Origin: PLA3 sp964592235
GTDB lineage: Bacteria > Planctomycetota > Phycisphaerae > UBA1845 > UTPLA1
Reading direction: 5' to 3'
NCBI GenBank assembly: GCA_964592235.1
Contig: CAZQCF010000003.1
Coordinates: 62,001 to 126,000 of the forward strand
DNA: 64,000 nucleotides
In this document: one piece after another, positions 39,906-48,379 of the stretch
How the letters are laid out: each line of letters starts with the position of its first letter
Position numbering within the stretch: the stretch's first letter is position 1
Translations under genes and position numbers: made by a program
The notes under the pieces: model-generated
Database searches by the model: none
Told to the model about the DNA's origin: nothing
What the model saw: only the letters and a program-made list of their open reading frames with translations

Positions 39906-40367
39906 ATGGACTTCTCGTACCTCGAACGACGCATCGACACGCGACGAGCTGCTTACCTTCCGATCGAGCTTCGCCTCGACGATTCTCCGCAGGCCTTACC
40001 CGCTCACCTCGTGGACCTCTCGCTGGGCGGCGCGGGCATCATGACGACCGCCATGAACGCTCCGATGCTCGGCCAGCGCATCGACATGATCTTTCAGACG
40101 TTCAGTGACGAACCGACCGAAAACCCCCGGCAGCGCCGCGAAACGGGAGTCGTCGTCAACCTGCGAGCCCCGCAGCGCGGTGTCACGCGGTGCGGCGTCC
40201 GATTCCTGCACCGCCGCGAGGACGAGTGCGACCTGATCGACCCCATCGACCCGCTCAAGGACGGCAAGAAATCGCCCCCCGCTCCCCGGTTCAACCGCCG
40301 ATGGGAGACGGCCCGCGGGTTCTGCGACCTTGAACAACTCGAAGAATCGTCTGTTGGCGCCAATTGA
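39906..40367 (+). CDS. PilZ-domain protein
   Basis: A 153-aa PilZ protein, a predicted c-di-GMP receptor. The two binding motifs are visible: an Arg-rich start (YLERRIDTRRAAYLPIELRL, RxxxR) and VDLSLGGAGI (DxSxxG). No other domain is attached; the short C-terminal tail ends EQLEESSVGAN. The start ATG follows GGAGATCTGAC. It is flanked by the divergent proS and followed by a strong terminator. It probably links c-di-GMP to motility, surface or secretion functions, but no partner is encoded nearby. Confidence 0.88.
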   Translation: MDFSYLERRIDTRRAAYLPIELRLDDSPQALPAHLVDLSLGGAGIMTTAMNAPMLGQRIDMIFQTFSDEPTENPRQRRETGVVVNLRAPQRGVTRCGVRFLHRREDECDLIDPIDPLKDGKKSPPAPRFNRRWETARGFCDLEQLEESSVGAN

Positions 40368-40430
40368 CACGGCCCAATCTTCGTCGCCGAAATTGATCCC
40401 GCCGGCGCCGCAGCGCTGTGAATTGATATG

Positions 40431-40465
40431 AAGCCGATGGATCTCGATCCGTCGGCTTTGTTTTT
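40431..40465 (+). terminator. Rho-independent terminator after the PilZ gene
   Basis: Long stem AAGCCGATGGAT / ATCCGTCGGCTT with a CTCG loop and one mismatch, followed by TGTTTTT. It ends 33 bases before the next start codon, separating the PilZ and HD-nuclease transcripts. Confidence 0.85.
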
Positions 40466-40497
40466 CATCCGCGCATGACGACGGTATCATGCGTGGC

Positions 40498-41523
40498 ATG
40501 GCCACCACCAAAGCCCCCGAGCATCGGTTCATTGATCAGATGCAACCCGGCGAGCAGCTCGCCGACCAGGTCTTCCTCGTCTGCAAGAAGGATCTCCGCA
40601 CTACCACCAACGGCGGGCTTTATATCCACCTCGTCCTCGGCGACCGTACCGGCCAGCTGCTCGGCCGAATCTGGAACGCGTCGCAGCAGCAGTACGAGAT
40701 GATTCCCGACGGGGGGTTCCTGTGCGTGCGCGGGCGCACCGAGAGCTACAAAGGCGCACTGCAATTCATCGTCGACGGCCTGCGCGCGGCGGACAAAGGC
40801 ACGTTCGATATCGGCGACTACATCCCGCGGACCAAACACGACATCGACAAGATGTGGACCGAGGTTCTGGCGATATTGCGCACCATCAAGCATCCGCTGC
40901 TGCTGGCGCTCATCAAGGAGTTTGTGAAGGACGAGGGCATCGTCGAGGGGTTCAAACGCGCCCCCGCGGCCGTGACGAATCACCATGCGTACGTCGGCGG
41001 GCTGTTGGAGCACACGTTGAGCGTGCTGACGCTCGCGACGCGCGTCTTTGGTAAGAACGACGACAGCGATAGCCACTATCCCGAAGTCAGCCGCGATCTC
41101 GTGCTGGCCGGCGTGTTCCTGCATGACATCGGCAAGACTGCCGAACTGACGTACGACACGAATTTCACGTACACGAGCGCGGGCCAACTGGTCGGGCACA
41201 TTACGCAGGCGGCGATCTGGATCGACCGAAAGGCCGCTGATGTCGCCGACGCGACGGGCCAGCCGTTCCCGGAGGACCTGCAAAACGTGCTGACGCACAT
41301 TGTGTTGTCGCACCACGGGACGTACGAATTCGGCAGTCCCCGCCTGCCGGCGTGCCTCGAAGCGATCGCAGTGCATTATCTGGACAATCTCGACGCACGG
41401 CTCAACATGGCGCTCTCTGCCATCGAAGACGCGCGCAATGCCGACAGCGACTGGACCGAGTACGCCCGCCCGTTGGAGACGAAAGTCTTCAAGAAGAACG
41501 TGATGGGCCTGCCGAAGAAATAA
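40498..41523 (+). CDS. YhaM-like OB-fold/HD-domain 3'-5' exonuclease
   Basis: A 341-aa protein (an ATG three codons upstream is possible). The N-terminal OB-fold (residues ~15-95: EQLADQVFLVCKKDLRTT, LVLGDRTGQLLGRIW) resembles the nucleic-acid-binding part of YhaM/CBF1. The HD phosphohydrolase domain follows: NHHAYVGGLLEHTLSVL, AGVFLHDIGKTAEL (HD motif), GHITQAAIWI and HIVLSHHG. YhaM-type enzymes are 3'-5' exoribonucleases that also degrade single-stranded DNA. No neighbouring gene suggests a specialised role. Confidence 0.88.
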   Translation: MATTKAPEHRFIDQMQPGEQLADQVFLVCKKDLRTTTNGGLYIHLVLGDRTGQLLGRIWNASQQQYEMIPDGGFLCVRGRTESYKGALQFIVDGLRAADKGTFDIGDYIPRTKHDIDKMWTEVLAILRTIKHPLLLALIKEFVKDEGIVEGFKRAPAAVTNHHAYVGGLLEHTLSVLTLATRVFGKNDDSDSHYPEVSRDLVLAGVFLHDIGKTAELTYDTNFTYTSAGQLVGHITQAAIWIDRKAADVADATGQPFPEDLQNVLTHIVLSHHGTYEFGSPRLPACLEAIAVHYLDNLDARLNMALSAIEDARNADSDWTEYARPLETKVFKKNVMGLPKK

Positions 41524-41613
41524 GAATCCTCGAAAGTCTCTCCTACCAATTCTGGACTTCATCCATAGCTCCCTCGCGTAGCTTCCTCGGCGGCCGAAAG
41601 GCACGGGAGGGGC

Positions 41614-41643
41614 TTGAAACCCACCATAACTTTGCGGTAAAAT
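41614..41643 (+). promoter_or_regulatory. Promoter for the GH57-like gene
   Basis: TTGAAA (41614-41619), an 18-base spacer and TAAAAT (41638-41643), 47 bases upstream of the start codon. The -10 lies inside a perfect 16-base palindrome, GGTAAAATGTTTTACC (41636-41651). Confidence 0.6.
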
Positions 41644-41690
41644 GTTTTACCAGGTCGGTCCGAGGTACTTTTAAGGTTCGGGACTTAGCA

Positions 41691-44615
41691 ATGACCCGGC
41701 TTTTGAGCTCTAAGTTCATCCACCAGGTTTGGGCTTGCCTTGTTGTTCTTCCCGCAACAACCGCCCCGCTTCGCGCCGTCGAGCCGATTCACGTTGGTTT
41801 CCTCTGGCACATGCACCAGCCGATCTATTACCCCTACGAGTCCATCATTCAAACCCAGGCCGCCAATCGCTTCTCCTTCAACGTCATCGACGTACACAAT
41901 CAGCGCTTCGGGCCGTACACCAGTTGGCCGCGCGATGCCATCACCATTGGCGGCGCCCTGCCGCATCTCGGCGCGCAGATCAGTTTCAGCGGCTCGCTCA
42001 TTGAGAACCTCAACGCCCTCCGCGATGCCGGCGTCAACGGCGGCATGTGGACCAACTGGAACGCACACTACCAGGCCGGCGTCGCCACGCCGACGACCCT
42101 CGGCAATCCGCGGCTGGACATGGTCGCCTTCGGTTACCACCACCCGCTGATGCCCCTGCTGGACTATGAAGACATCCGTATGCAAATCCGCCTGCACAAG
42201 CAGGTCTTCAGCAACACCTGGTCCACCGGCGGTTACACGCGCGGCATGTTCCCCGCCGAGACAGCCTTCAGCCGGCGCATGATCCCTGCACTCGTCGACG
42301 AAGGCATCGACTGGGTGCTCGTGGACAACATCCACTTCGACCGCGCCTGCAAGGGCTACCCGCACACCAACGCCTCCAACCTCTTCGCGCCGAGCAAGGC
42401 CGATCAGGTCAATCCCGACCCTGCCCTGTCCGGCGGTGCATGGGTGCAGCTCAACAATCTCTGGGCGCCCAGCCGCGTCAGCGCCCCCTTCGGCTATCAG
42501 CCGCATCACGTACAACACGTCGATCCGCAGACCGGCGCGGTCCAGCGCGTCGTCGCCGTGCCCGCGGCGCGCTACGAGGGCAACGAGGATGGTCGCGGCG
42601 GCTACGGGGCGTTTCTCTATGACGTGGTGATGGATCAATACCTGCCATACAACACCGACCCGGCGCACCCGATGTTTGTCGTGCTGCACCACGACGGCGA
42701 CAACTTCGGCGGCGGCACACACGCCTACTATCACAACAACTTTCAGAACATGGTGAACTGGGTCAGCGGTGACCCGGACTACGACATGTCGACCGTGCAG
42801 GATTATCTCGAGCGTTTCCCGCCGGCTGCCAACGACATCATCCACGTCGAGGACGGCTCGTGGGCCGGGGCCGACAACGGCGACGCCGAGTTCAAGAAAT
42901 GGCTCGGCGATCCGAACGGCAGCGGCTGGAGCCCCGACTGGAACAGTTGGGCCGTGCTGACGGCGGCGAAGAATCGCGTCTTCATGGCCGAGGCGATTGC
43001 GCCAGTCGCGAACATGCAGAACGTCCTCACGGGCGGACCGGCCGCCAGCAACACCGAGAAGGCCTGGCACTTCCTGCTCTGCGCAGAGGCGAGCGATTAC
43101 TGGTACTGGGACGGCACCGAGATCTGGGACAGCAACGTGACACGTGGCTGCAACCAGGCGGTCAGCTTCGCCGATTCCGTCATCGCCGGTCAGTCGGACG
43201 CGACGCCGCCGACGGTTTTCGTGCCGCAACGCGAGCCGTACAACCCCGGCGGCATGGAATGGGGCACGCAGCCGCAGCCGTCGGACTTCACCGTGTGGAC
43301 CTTCGCCTACGACGTGAGCGGGCTGACGTCTGTGACGCTCAAATGGCGGGTCGATGGCGACGGCGAGAATCCCATCGCGTCGATCCAAAACGAGACTTAC
43401 GCCGGCGGGCCGGAAGTCGGCGCGTGGAACAGCGAGCCGATGACCGTCGCGCCGATGCCCGCCCCGCCGGGCAGCATCCTGCCCGCGACCTATCGCGCCA
43501 ATCGCTACGTCGCCACGATCGCCGGCCAGCAGAATGTGCTCATCGACTATTACGTCGAGGCGATCGACGGCCAGGGCAATCTCAAGCGGACCGACATTCA
43601 GCATGTCTGGGTCGGTTCGGGTAGCGGAGGCGGCGGCGGGAATGTCGTCACTGTGACACCTGATCCCGCGCAAGCCGGTCAGCCGGTCACGATCACTTAC
43701 GCAAACGGCGCGCCGCCGCTGGCCGGGGCATCGCAGATAAACCTTCACTACGGCTTCAACACCTGGAACCCCGTCATCTCGCCCGATCCGGCCATGACGT
43801 GGAGCGCGGCAAACAATCGCTGGGAGATCACCGTCAATGTGCCGCCAAGCGCGACGCAGCTGGACTTCGTCTTCAACAACGGCGCGGGCACGTGGGACAA
43901 CAACAACGGGGCCGACTGGCATTACCCCGTGCAAGGCGGTGCGCCAACCGGCCCGGCGTGGACCATGAACGGCAGCCTCGACGCGGATGCCACCATTGCG
44001 TCACAACACGGGAGCATGACGCTCTGGTACGGCGTGCGAAACGGCCTGCTCTACGTCGCCGCACCCGATGCCGGCGAGGGCAACGATCACTTCATATTCG
44101 TCGCCGACGCCCCCGGCGCGCTTCGCGCGGCCCCATGGGCCAAGGCCGGACAGGTCGCCGATTGGGATGCCTTCCTCGCCGACGAGAACAACAATGATTA
44201 CGAAGGTTGGTTTGACGCGGCCGGCGCGACGCAGGCCATGACCGGCCCGAACGGCGGCGTGCTGGAGGGCACGCTCGATCTAGCCGGAGAATTCGGCAGC
44301 GTACCGAACGAAATCTGCCTGGCGCTCGGCGCCTATCAGACGAACGACGGCGGCGCACTCGTACCTGCGCTTCAGGTCCCCGCGAGCGTGAACGGCAATG
44401 GGAACGTCGATGCGAGCGAATACGTCTGTGTTCCGACGCGACGCAAAGGCGATGTCAACGCAGACTGGCGAATCGATCTCGACGATGCGCCGCTGTTTGT
44501 GAATGTCCTGCTGGGCAGCGACACCGCCGCGGCGCGTATCTGGGCCGCCGACATGACCAACAACGGCAGCGCCGACGGCGAGGACATTGCGCTGTTTGTT
44601 CAGGCAATCATGTAA
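41691..44615 (+). CDS. Secreted GH57-like glycoside hydrolase with CBM25-like and dockerin-like domains
   Basis: A 974-aa secreted protein. A signal peptide (VWACLVVLPATTAPLRAV) is followed by a GH57-type catalytic domain: HVGFLWHMHQPIYYPY at about 34-49, and GMFPAETAFSRRMIPAL near 184-200, whose Glu is the likely nucleophile. A beta domain (SDFTVWTFAYDVSGLTSVTL) comes next, then a CBM25/53-like starch-binding module (INLHYGFNTWNPV, FVFNNGAGTWDNNNG) at about 660-750. An unknown beta domain follows, and the last ~55 residues form a dockerin-like module (KGDVNADWRIDLDDAP, ADGEDIALFV). Probably acts on alpha-glucans outside the cell. Confidence 0.85.
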   Translation: MTRLLSSKFIHQVWACLVVLPATTAPLRAVEPIHVGFLWHMHQPIYYPYESIIQTQAANRFSFNVIDVHNQRFGPYTSWPRDAITIGGALPHLGAQISFSGSLIENLNALRDAGVNGGMWTNWNAHYQAGVATPTTLGNPRLDMVAFGYHHPLMPLLDYEDIRMQIRLHKQVFSNTWSTGGYTRGMFPAETAFSRRMIPALVDEGIDWVLVDNIHFDRACKGYPHTNASNLFAPSKADQVNPDPALSGGAWVQLNNLWAPSRVSAPFGYQPHHVQHVDPQTGAVQRVVAVPAARYEGNEDGRGGYGAFLYDVVMDQYLPYNTDPAHPMFVVLHHDGDNFGGGTHAYYHNNFQNMVNWVSGDPDYDMSTVQDYLERFPPAANDIIHVEDGSWAGADNGDAEFKKWLGDPNGSGWSPDWNSWAVLTAAKNRVFMAEAIAPVANMQNVLTGGPAASNTEKAWHFLLCAEASDYWYWDGTEIWDSNVTRGCNQAVSFADSVIAGQSDATPPTVFVPQREPYNPGGMEWGTQPQPSDFTVWTFAYDVSGLTSVTLKWRVDGDGENPIASIQNETYAGGPEVGAWNSEPMTVAPMPAPPGSILPATYRANRYVATIAGQQNVLIDYYVEAIDGQGNLKRTDIQHVWVGSGSGGGGGNVVTVTPDPAQAGQPVTITYANGAPPLAGASQINLHYGFNTWNPVISPDPAMTWSAANNRWEITVNVPPSATQLDFVFNNGAGTWDNNNGADWHYPVQGGAPTGPAWTMNGSLDADATIASQHGSMTLWYGVRNGLLYVAAPDAGEGNDHFIFVADAPGALRAAPWAKAGQVADWDAFLADENNNDYEGWFDAAGATQAMTGPNGGVLEGTLDLAGEFGSVPNEICLALGAYQTNDGGALVPALQVPASVNGNGNVDASEYVCVPTRRKGDVNADWRIDLDDAPLFVNVLLGSDTAAARIWAADMTNNGSADGEDIALFVQAIM

Positions 44616-44637
44616 TCCCGCCGAAGCGATGCCATTC

Positions 44638-44820
44638 AACCGTCAAATGTAGCAGATACTCGTGGGTGCCCCATCCTTTGCGAAGCAAAGGGTGGGGTCG
44701 CGATGATATCGATTCGCCCTATTCCAGGCGCGACACGACAAACCAAGCGTGCCCCGGCGCTCCCTTACCCTTGAAATCGCTTCGCAACGTCAACGGCAGG
44801 CGGTCGCAGCTCGGATTGCG
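44638..44820. repeat. Direct repeat copy 1 (DUF4139-gene tail, REP-like hairpin, zinc-ribbon gene tail)
   Basis: About 160 bases nearly identical to 45343-45525. It includes a hairpin CCCCATCCTTTGC/GCAAAGGGTGGGG (44669-44697) and runs into the 3' end of the zinc-ribbon gene. The leading bases (ACCGTCA, AGCAGATACTC) are a decayed copy of the DUF4139 gene's 3' end. Confidence 0.8.
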
Positions 44821-45334
44821 CTGTCTCCGCGATTAACGTAGATCGTACTTTTTCCTCGATCGCGCTTCCGCATTCGGGACAAATGCCGCTTACGTTTCCA
44901 GTCAAGTTGTACTTGCACCTTGTACATAACGGATAGTCGGGCACACGACGAGTGAGTGACCCTGATGCGAAGTTGGCAAACAGGGAGCCCACGGCAACGT
45001 ATCCAACGATCCATCCCAACCACCTTGCCACAATGGAAATCTCCGATTCCGGCCCTGGCCACCTCCAACCGCCACAGTCCCATTCAAACATGACGAGCAA
45101 GTAGGCCTGAACCGCCAAGGCAACCCGTTTCCACGGCATCGGGATATCTCGACCGGTCCCGCATGTAATCAGGAGCGCCAAGAGAAGTGGTATTCCGAAG
45201 ACAGGCTCCAGAAGGTGCTCCGGAATCCTCAACCATCTCATTCTCATTCGCCCCAGGCTTTCGATCCAACAGTACAACCCAACCGTTGCCAAAATGATCG
45301 GCATTCCGTGGCGAATGGATTGCTTCCAACGCAT
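44765..45334 (-). CDS. Small membrane protein with zinc ribbon
   Basis: A 189-aa protein. Membrane segments near the N-terminus (MPIILATVGLYCWIESLG), around 50-65 (PLLLALLITCGTG), near 80 and at ~115-130 (LGWIVGYVAVGSLFANF) precede a zinc ribbon: CTRCKYNLTGNVSGICPECG at about 145-164. This CxxCxYxLxG...CPECG ribbon recurs in many small planctomycete membrane proteins of unknown role. GC content looks lower than in the flanking genes. It lies within a tandem duplication; only the 3' tail of a second copy remains to its right. Confidence 0.78.
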   Translation of the reverse strand: MRWKQSIRHGMPIILATVGLYCWIESLGRMRMRWLRIPEHLLEPVFGIPLLLALLITCGTGRDIPMPWKRVALAVQAYLLVMFEWDCGGWRWPGPESEISIVARWLGWIVGYVAVGSLFANFASGSLTRRVPDYPLCTRCKYNLTGNVSGICPECGSAIEEKVRSTLIAETAQSELRPPAVDVAKRFQG

Positions 45335-45342
45335 GCGACGTC

Positions 45343-45525
45343 ACTCCACCGTCAGTTGAAGCAGATACTCCCGGGTGCCCCATCCTTTGCGAAGCAAAGG
45401 GTGGGGTCGCGATGATATCGATTCGCCCTATTCCAGGCGCGACACGACAAACCAAACGTGCCCCGGCGCTCCCTGACCCTTGACATCGCTTCGCAACGTC
45501 AAGGGCAGGCGGTCGCGGCTCGAAA
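45343..45525. repeat. Direct repeat copy 2 with remnant of a second zinc-ribbon gene
   Basis: Matches 44638-44820 almost base for base through the hairpin (45378-45406) and beyond. It begins with a copy of the DUF4139 gene's last ~30 bases (TCACTCCACCGTCAGTTG) and ends in the tail of a lost zinc-ribbon gene (minus strand: EPRPPALDVAKRCQG versus ELRPPAVDVAKRFQG in the intact gene). Confidence 0.8.
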
Positions 45526-45562
45526 GAACGCGGCATACATGCGCGATCACGCGGCAGATGCG

Positions 45563-47680
45563 TCACTCCACCGTCAGTTGCAGCAGAAACTCCTCCAGCG
45601 CCGTCTGCAACTTCGACTCCTGCGCGCGCAGGCCGCCGATCTTCTCGCGCAGCGTCTCCAGTTCCGTCTCCTGCGCATCCAGCTTCGTCAGATATCGCCG
45701 GAAGATGTCGCTCTCCTTCGGCATCGCCTTCATGTTCTCTCGGATGCGCGATTGCTCGCTTTCGATCGCGTTGATGCCGCGCTCGGCCTCTTCGCGCTCG
45801 CGCGACACGGCGCGAATGGCCGTCTGCCGCGCGATTACGTCCTCCATCGCCCTGCGAACCGCGTCGGACAGCTTGTATTGCTTGATGAAAATCGCAATCT
45901 GATCCGAGTCGCTTCCCATCAACGTCACCGTCTCATCGGTCACGCGCTCGATCACTACCGGCAGCGTCTGGGTCTTGCCCGCGACGGCCGTCACTTTCAA
46001 ACGCACCACACCGGGGGTTTTCTCGTGCGGCTCGGCCGGCTCGACCAGCGTCCAGCCATCGGGCAGCGGATGCTCCACGAGGACGGTCTTGTCCTCGCTG
46101 TCCTTGTTCTTGACGAGGTATTCCACGCGGTCGACGAATTTCTGCTTCCGCCAGATCACGCCGCGCGCAATGCGCACATTCAGTACGTCGCCGATCCGAG
46201 GCTGCGATTTTTGCTCCACCTCCACGCCCAAATCCAGCGCGTACGACAGCAGGCGCTTCTCGCCGGGCCGCAGATCGGGTAGTTTCGCATCGCCGGCGTA
46301 GGTGTTGCCGTCGAAGATCGTGATCGGCCCCTGCATGAGGTTCAGCTCGGTGTCATTGACCAGTTCAATGCCGTTGAACGGGTGACGTGGATTGGTCGCG
46401 GCGTTGTAGATCGACAGCTTGTGAGCATTCAGCTTCGAAGTGACGATCGGCAGCATCGCCGAGTTTTGTCGTTTCAGAGTGACCGGCGATTGGATGTCGT
46501 ACTTGAACAGTTCCCCCGCCCGTTCTCCAGAAGCCATCGCCGCCGCGCCGCTCTCGGAGAGGCCCATGCGGTTGACCAATGCGTCAATACTCGCGATGTC
46601 TTCGTCGGTACCGCTCATAAACGAATCACTTCTGCCGCCGAACAGATTGCCGCCCTCGCGGGCAACGGCTGCTGGCGCGGGCGGCAAGTTAATCCCCCGG
46701 CCCTTGAACGTCGGTACTTTCACCGCCAACTTGTTTTCCCCCGCATCATCCATCGCCCCTTCGTACCGCGTCGCGCGCAGGCCCGCATAGAGTTCCAGCG
46801 CTTCCTGCGGCCGCTGCAGGTAAATCGGTGAGTACAGGTCCATCGTGAACGAAACCGGCCGGCCCGATACCAGCGAGAGCTGCACATTCTCCCAGTCCTG
46901 CTCGGTCGTGTTCTCCACGTTGGCCCAGCCCTGCAGGAAGAACGGGTGATCCTTGTCGCCCAGCACAAGGCGATAGCTCGTCTTCCAGATCGGGGCTTCG
47001 AGGACGTAGCTCGCACGGACGCGGCGCGTGCCGTCGCCGCTGAATCGCAGCGTGACGGTTTTCTTGTCCGCGTCGTGGGTCGAGGCCAGGGTCTGAAGCG
47101 CTTTCTTCAATTCCGCTTCGAGCTTTGGATCGAGAATCTTCACGCCGCCCACTTCGTGCAGCGGCACCGTCCGCAACCCCGCGTCGGTCATGATCGACAG
47201 CAGTTGCGATTCGACGACTTTGCCGTCCTGCATGTCCTTTTTCGTCTCGACGCCGAAGACCAGACCCCGGATTGAGTGCGGCTGGGGTATCTCCACCTCC
47301 ACGCCGCGCAGGCTGGAGAACAAGTCAGCCATCGACGTCTTACCGGAGATGTCCACGGCGAAGCTCTTAAGCGTCTTGCTGATCGGATCGCGCGCCGGGT
47401 ATTGCACGGCCTCGATCGTCCCGCCGTCGAAATCCTGGAGTATGAGCGATTTGAGGATGTCGTTGATCTGCTCGGTGCGAAAATGCAGTTCGACGGTGTC
47501 GATGCCGCTCACCGTGTTGTCGCACTGGTAGTAGCCGACGCCGGAGGAGAAGAGCGAGACTTTTGTCAGCTTCAGTTCCGCGGCGCCTGCCGGCATGGCG
47601 TTCAACCCCGCGGCGACAATCGTAGCGAACCACGCGGAGTGTTTCAGAGTCGGGCGGCTGGGATTCGAAAGTGGCGTCAT
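45563..47680 (-). CDS. DUF4139 domain protein, exported
   Basis: A 705-aa protein starting at the ATG with AAAAGGAG 8-14 bases upstream. Signal peptide: WFATIVAAGLNAMPAGAAEL. The mature part matches the DUF4139 family: KVSLFSSGVGYYQCDNTVSG at the N-terminus (the DUF4140-like opening), YVLEAPIWKTSYRLVLGDK near 220, NVENTTEQDWENVQLSLVSGRPVSF near 250 and the late block DVLNVRIARGVIWRKQKFVD. The C-terminal ~100 residues are coiled coil (REREEAERGINAIESEQSRI). Exported; function unknown, possibly surface or mucoidy related as in related families. Its last ~10 codons are copied twice downstream. Confidence 0.85.
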   Translation of the reverse strand: MTPLSNPSRPTLKHSAWFATIVAAGLNAMPAGAAELKLTKVSLFSSGVGYYQCDNTVSGIDTVELHFRTEQINDILKSLILQDFDGGTIEAVQYPARDPISKTLKSFAVDISGKTSMADLFSSLRGVEVEIPQPHSIRGLVFGVETKKDMQDGKVVESQLLSIMTDAGLRTVPLHEVGGVKILDPKLEAELKKALQTLASTHDADKKTVTLRFSGDGTRRVRASYVLEAPIWKTSYRLVLGDKDHPFFLQGWANVENTTEQDWENVQLSLVSGRPVSFTMDLYSPIYLQRPQEALELYAGLRATRYEGAMDDAGENKLAVKVPTFKGRGINLPPAPAAVAREGGNLFGGRSDSFMSGTDEDIASIDALVNRMGLSESGAAAMASGERAGELFKYDIQSPVTLKRQNSAMLPIVTSKLNAHKLSIYNAATNPRHPFNGIELVNDTELNLMQGPITIFDGNTYAGDAKLPDLRPGEKRLLSYALDLGVEVEQKSQPRIGDVLNVRIARGVIWRKQKFVDRVEYLVKNKDSEDKTVLVEHPLPDGWTLVEPAEPHEKTPGVVRLKVTAVAGKTQTLPVVIERVTDETVTLMGSDSDQIAIFIKQYKLSDAVRRAMEDVIARQTAIRAVSREREEAERGINAIESEQSRIRENMKAMPKESDIFRRYLTKLDAQETELETLREKIGGLRAQESKLQTALEEFLLQLTVE

Positions 47681-48017
47681 GGAAATTCTCCTTTTCGGAT
47701 GCGCGTGAATGAAGAAGCAAACGGTTGCGGGTCGGGCCGGCGGGGCGCGCACCGCGCGGCCCACAGCGCTTTGTACCAGTGGGCGTGCGGTCGGATGCCC
47801 GGATGCCTGATGATTTAGACGACCCGGGGCATGGCGTGGTTCCAGGGAATTGTTCCCCTTGCCCGGAAAAGAATCAACCAGATTTCCCCAAATGCCCCAA
47901 CCCGGGCGATGACACCCGAAGAAAGCCGGGGTTCGCCCGGCAGCCCGCTCAAATTGACATGTGACAGCCGAATGGACAAATACTGACAACTGGCCACAGT
48001 TCACTAGCCACTGACCA
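47681..48017. other. Intergenic region with a short-period repeat tract at its right end
   Basis: About 337 bases between the DUF4139 start and the STAS stop. The left part should contain the DUF4139 promoter; nothing clear was found. The right end (47981-48020) is a degenerate ACTGxCCA-type tract that runs into the TAG of the STAS gene. Confidence 0.5.
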
Positions 48018-48020
48018 CTA
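47981..48020 (-). repeat. Degenerate CAGTGGT-type tract at the STAS stop codon
   Basis: On the minus strand it starts with the TAG stop and continues as TAGTGGTCAGTGGCTAGTG then AACTGTGGCCAGTTGTCAGT: short units of CAGTGGC/TAGTGGT/CAGTTGT with a period of about 7-8 bases. Confidence 0.65.
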
Positions 48021-48356
48021 CTTCCCGATTCGCCCCACCGCCTCGTCCACCGACGGCGACACGTCGAAGAATCGATCCAGCTTCGTGGTCTTCAGCACGC
48101 CGTCCACAAACGGCGACAGCGCCGCGAGGATGACCTTCCCCCCCATCGAGTTGGCCTGCGTCACCACGCGCACCAGATCGCCGATGCCCAGCGAACCGAT
48201 GAATGCAACGTGCGACAGATCGAGCACCAGCCGCAGCTTGCCCTGATCAAGCAGCTTCACAACCTCATCCACCAGCAGCGAATTGTTGCCGCCGGTCAGG
48301 TCGCCAAACGCCCGGACGACGGGAATCGCACCATGATGTTGCACGTCGATCTGCAT
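48018..48356 (-). CDS. STAS-domain anti-sigma-factor antagonist
   Basis: A 112-aa stand-alone STAS protein: QHHGAIPVVRAFGDLTGGNN, LVLDLSHVAFIGSLGIGDLV with the phosphorylatable Ser in the IGSLG loop, and GGKVILAALSPFVDGVLKTT. Such proteins release sigma factors by binding anti-sigma kinases when dephosphorylated. No kinase or sigma factor is adjacent. It is the last gene of a three-gene unit (regulator, lipoprotein, STAS), 23 bases behind the lipoprotein gene. Confidence 0.88.
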   Translation of the reverse strand: MQIDVQHHGAIPVVRAFGDLTGGNNSLLVDEVVKLLDQGKLRLVLDLSHVAFIGSLGIGDLVRVVTQANSMGGKVILAALSPFVDGVLKTTKLDRFFDVSPSVDEAVGRIGK

Positions 48357-48379
48357 GATCGCACGAATTCCTTTGCTCG

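Noticed and set aside
41685..43934. 749-aa open frame antisense to the GH57-like gene
   Set aside because: Arg/Val/His-rich composition, no domain and no RBS; it is a shadow of a high-GC coding strand.
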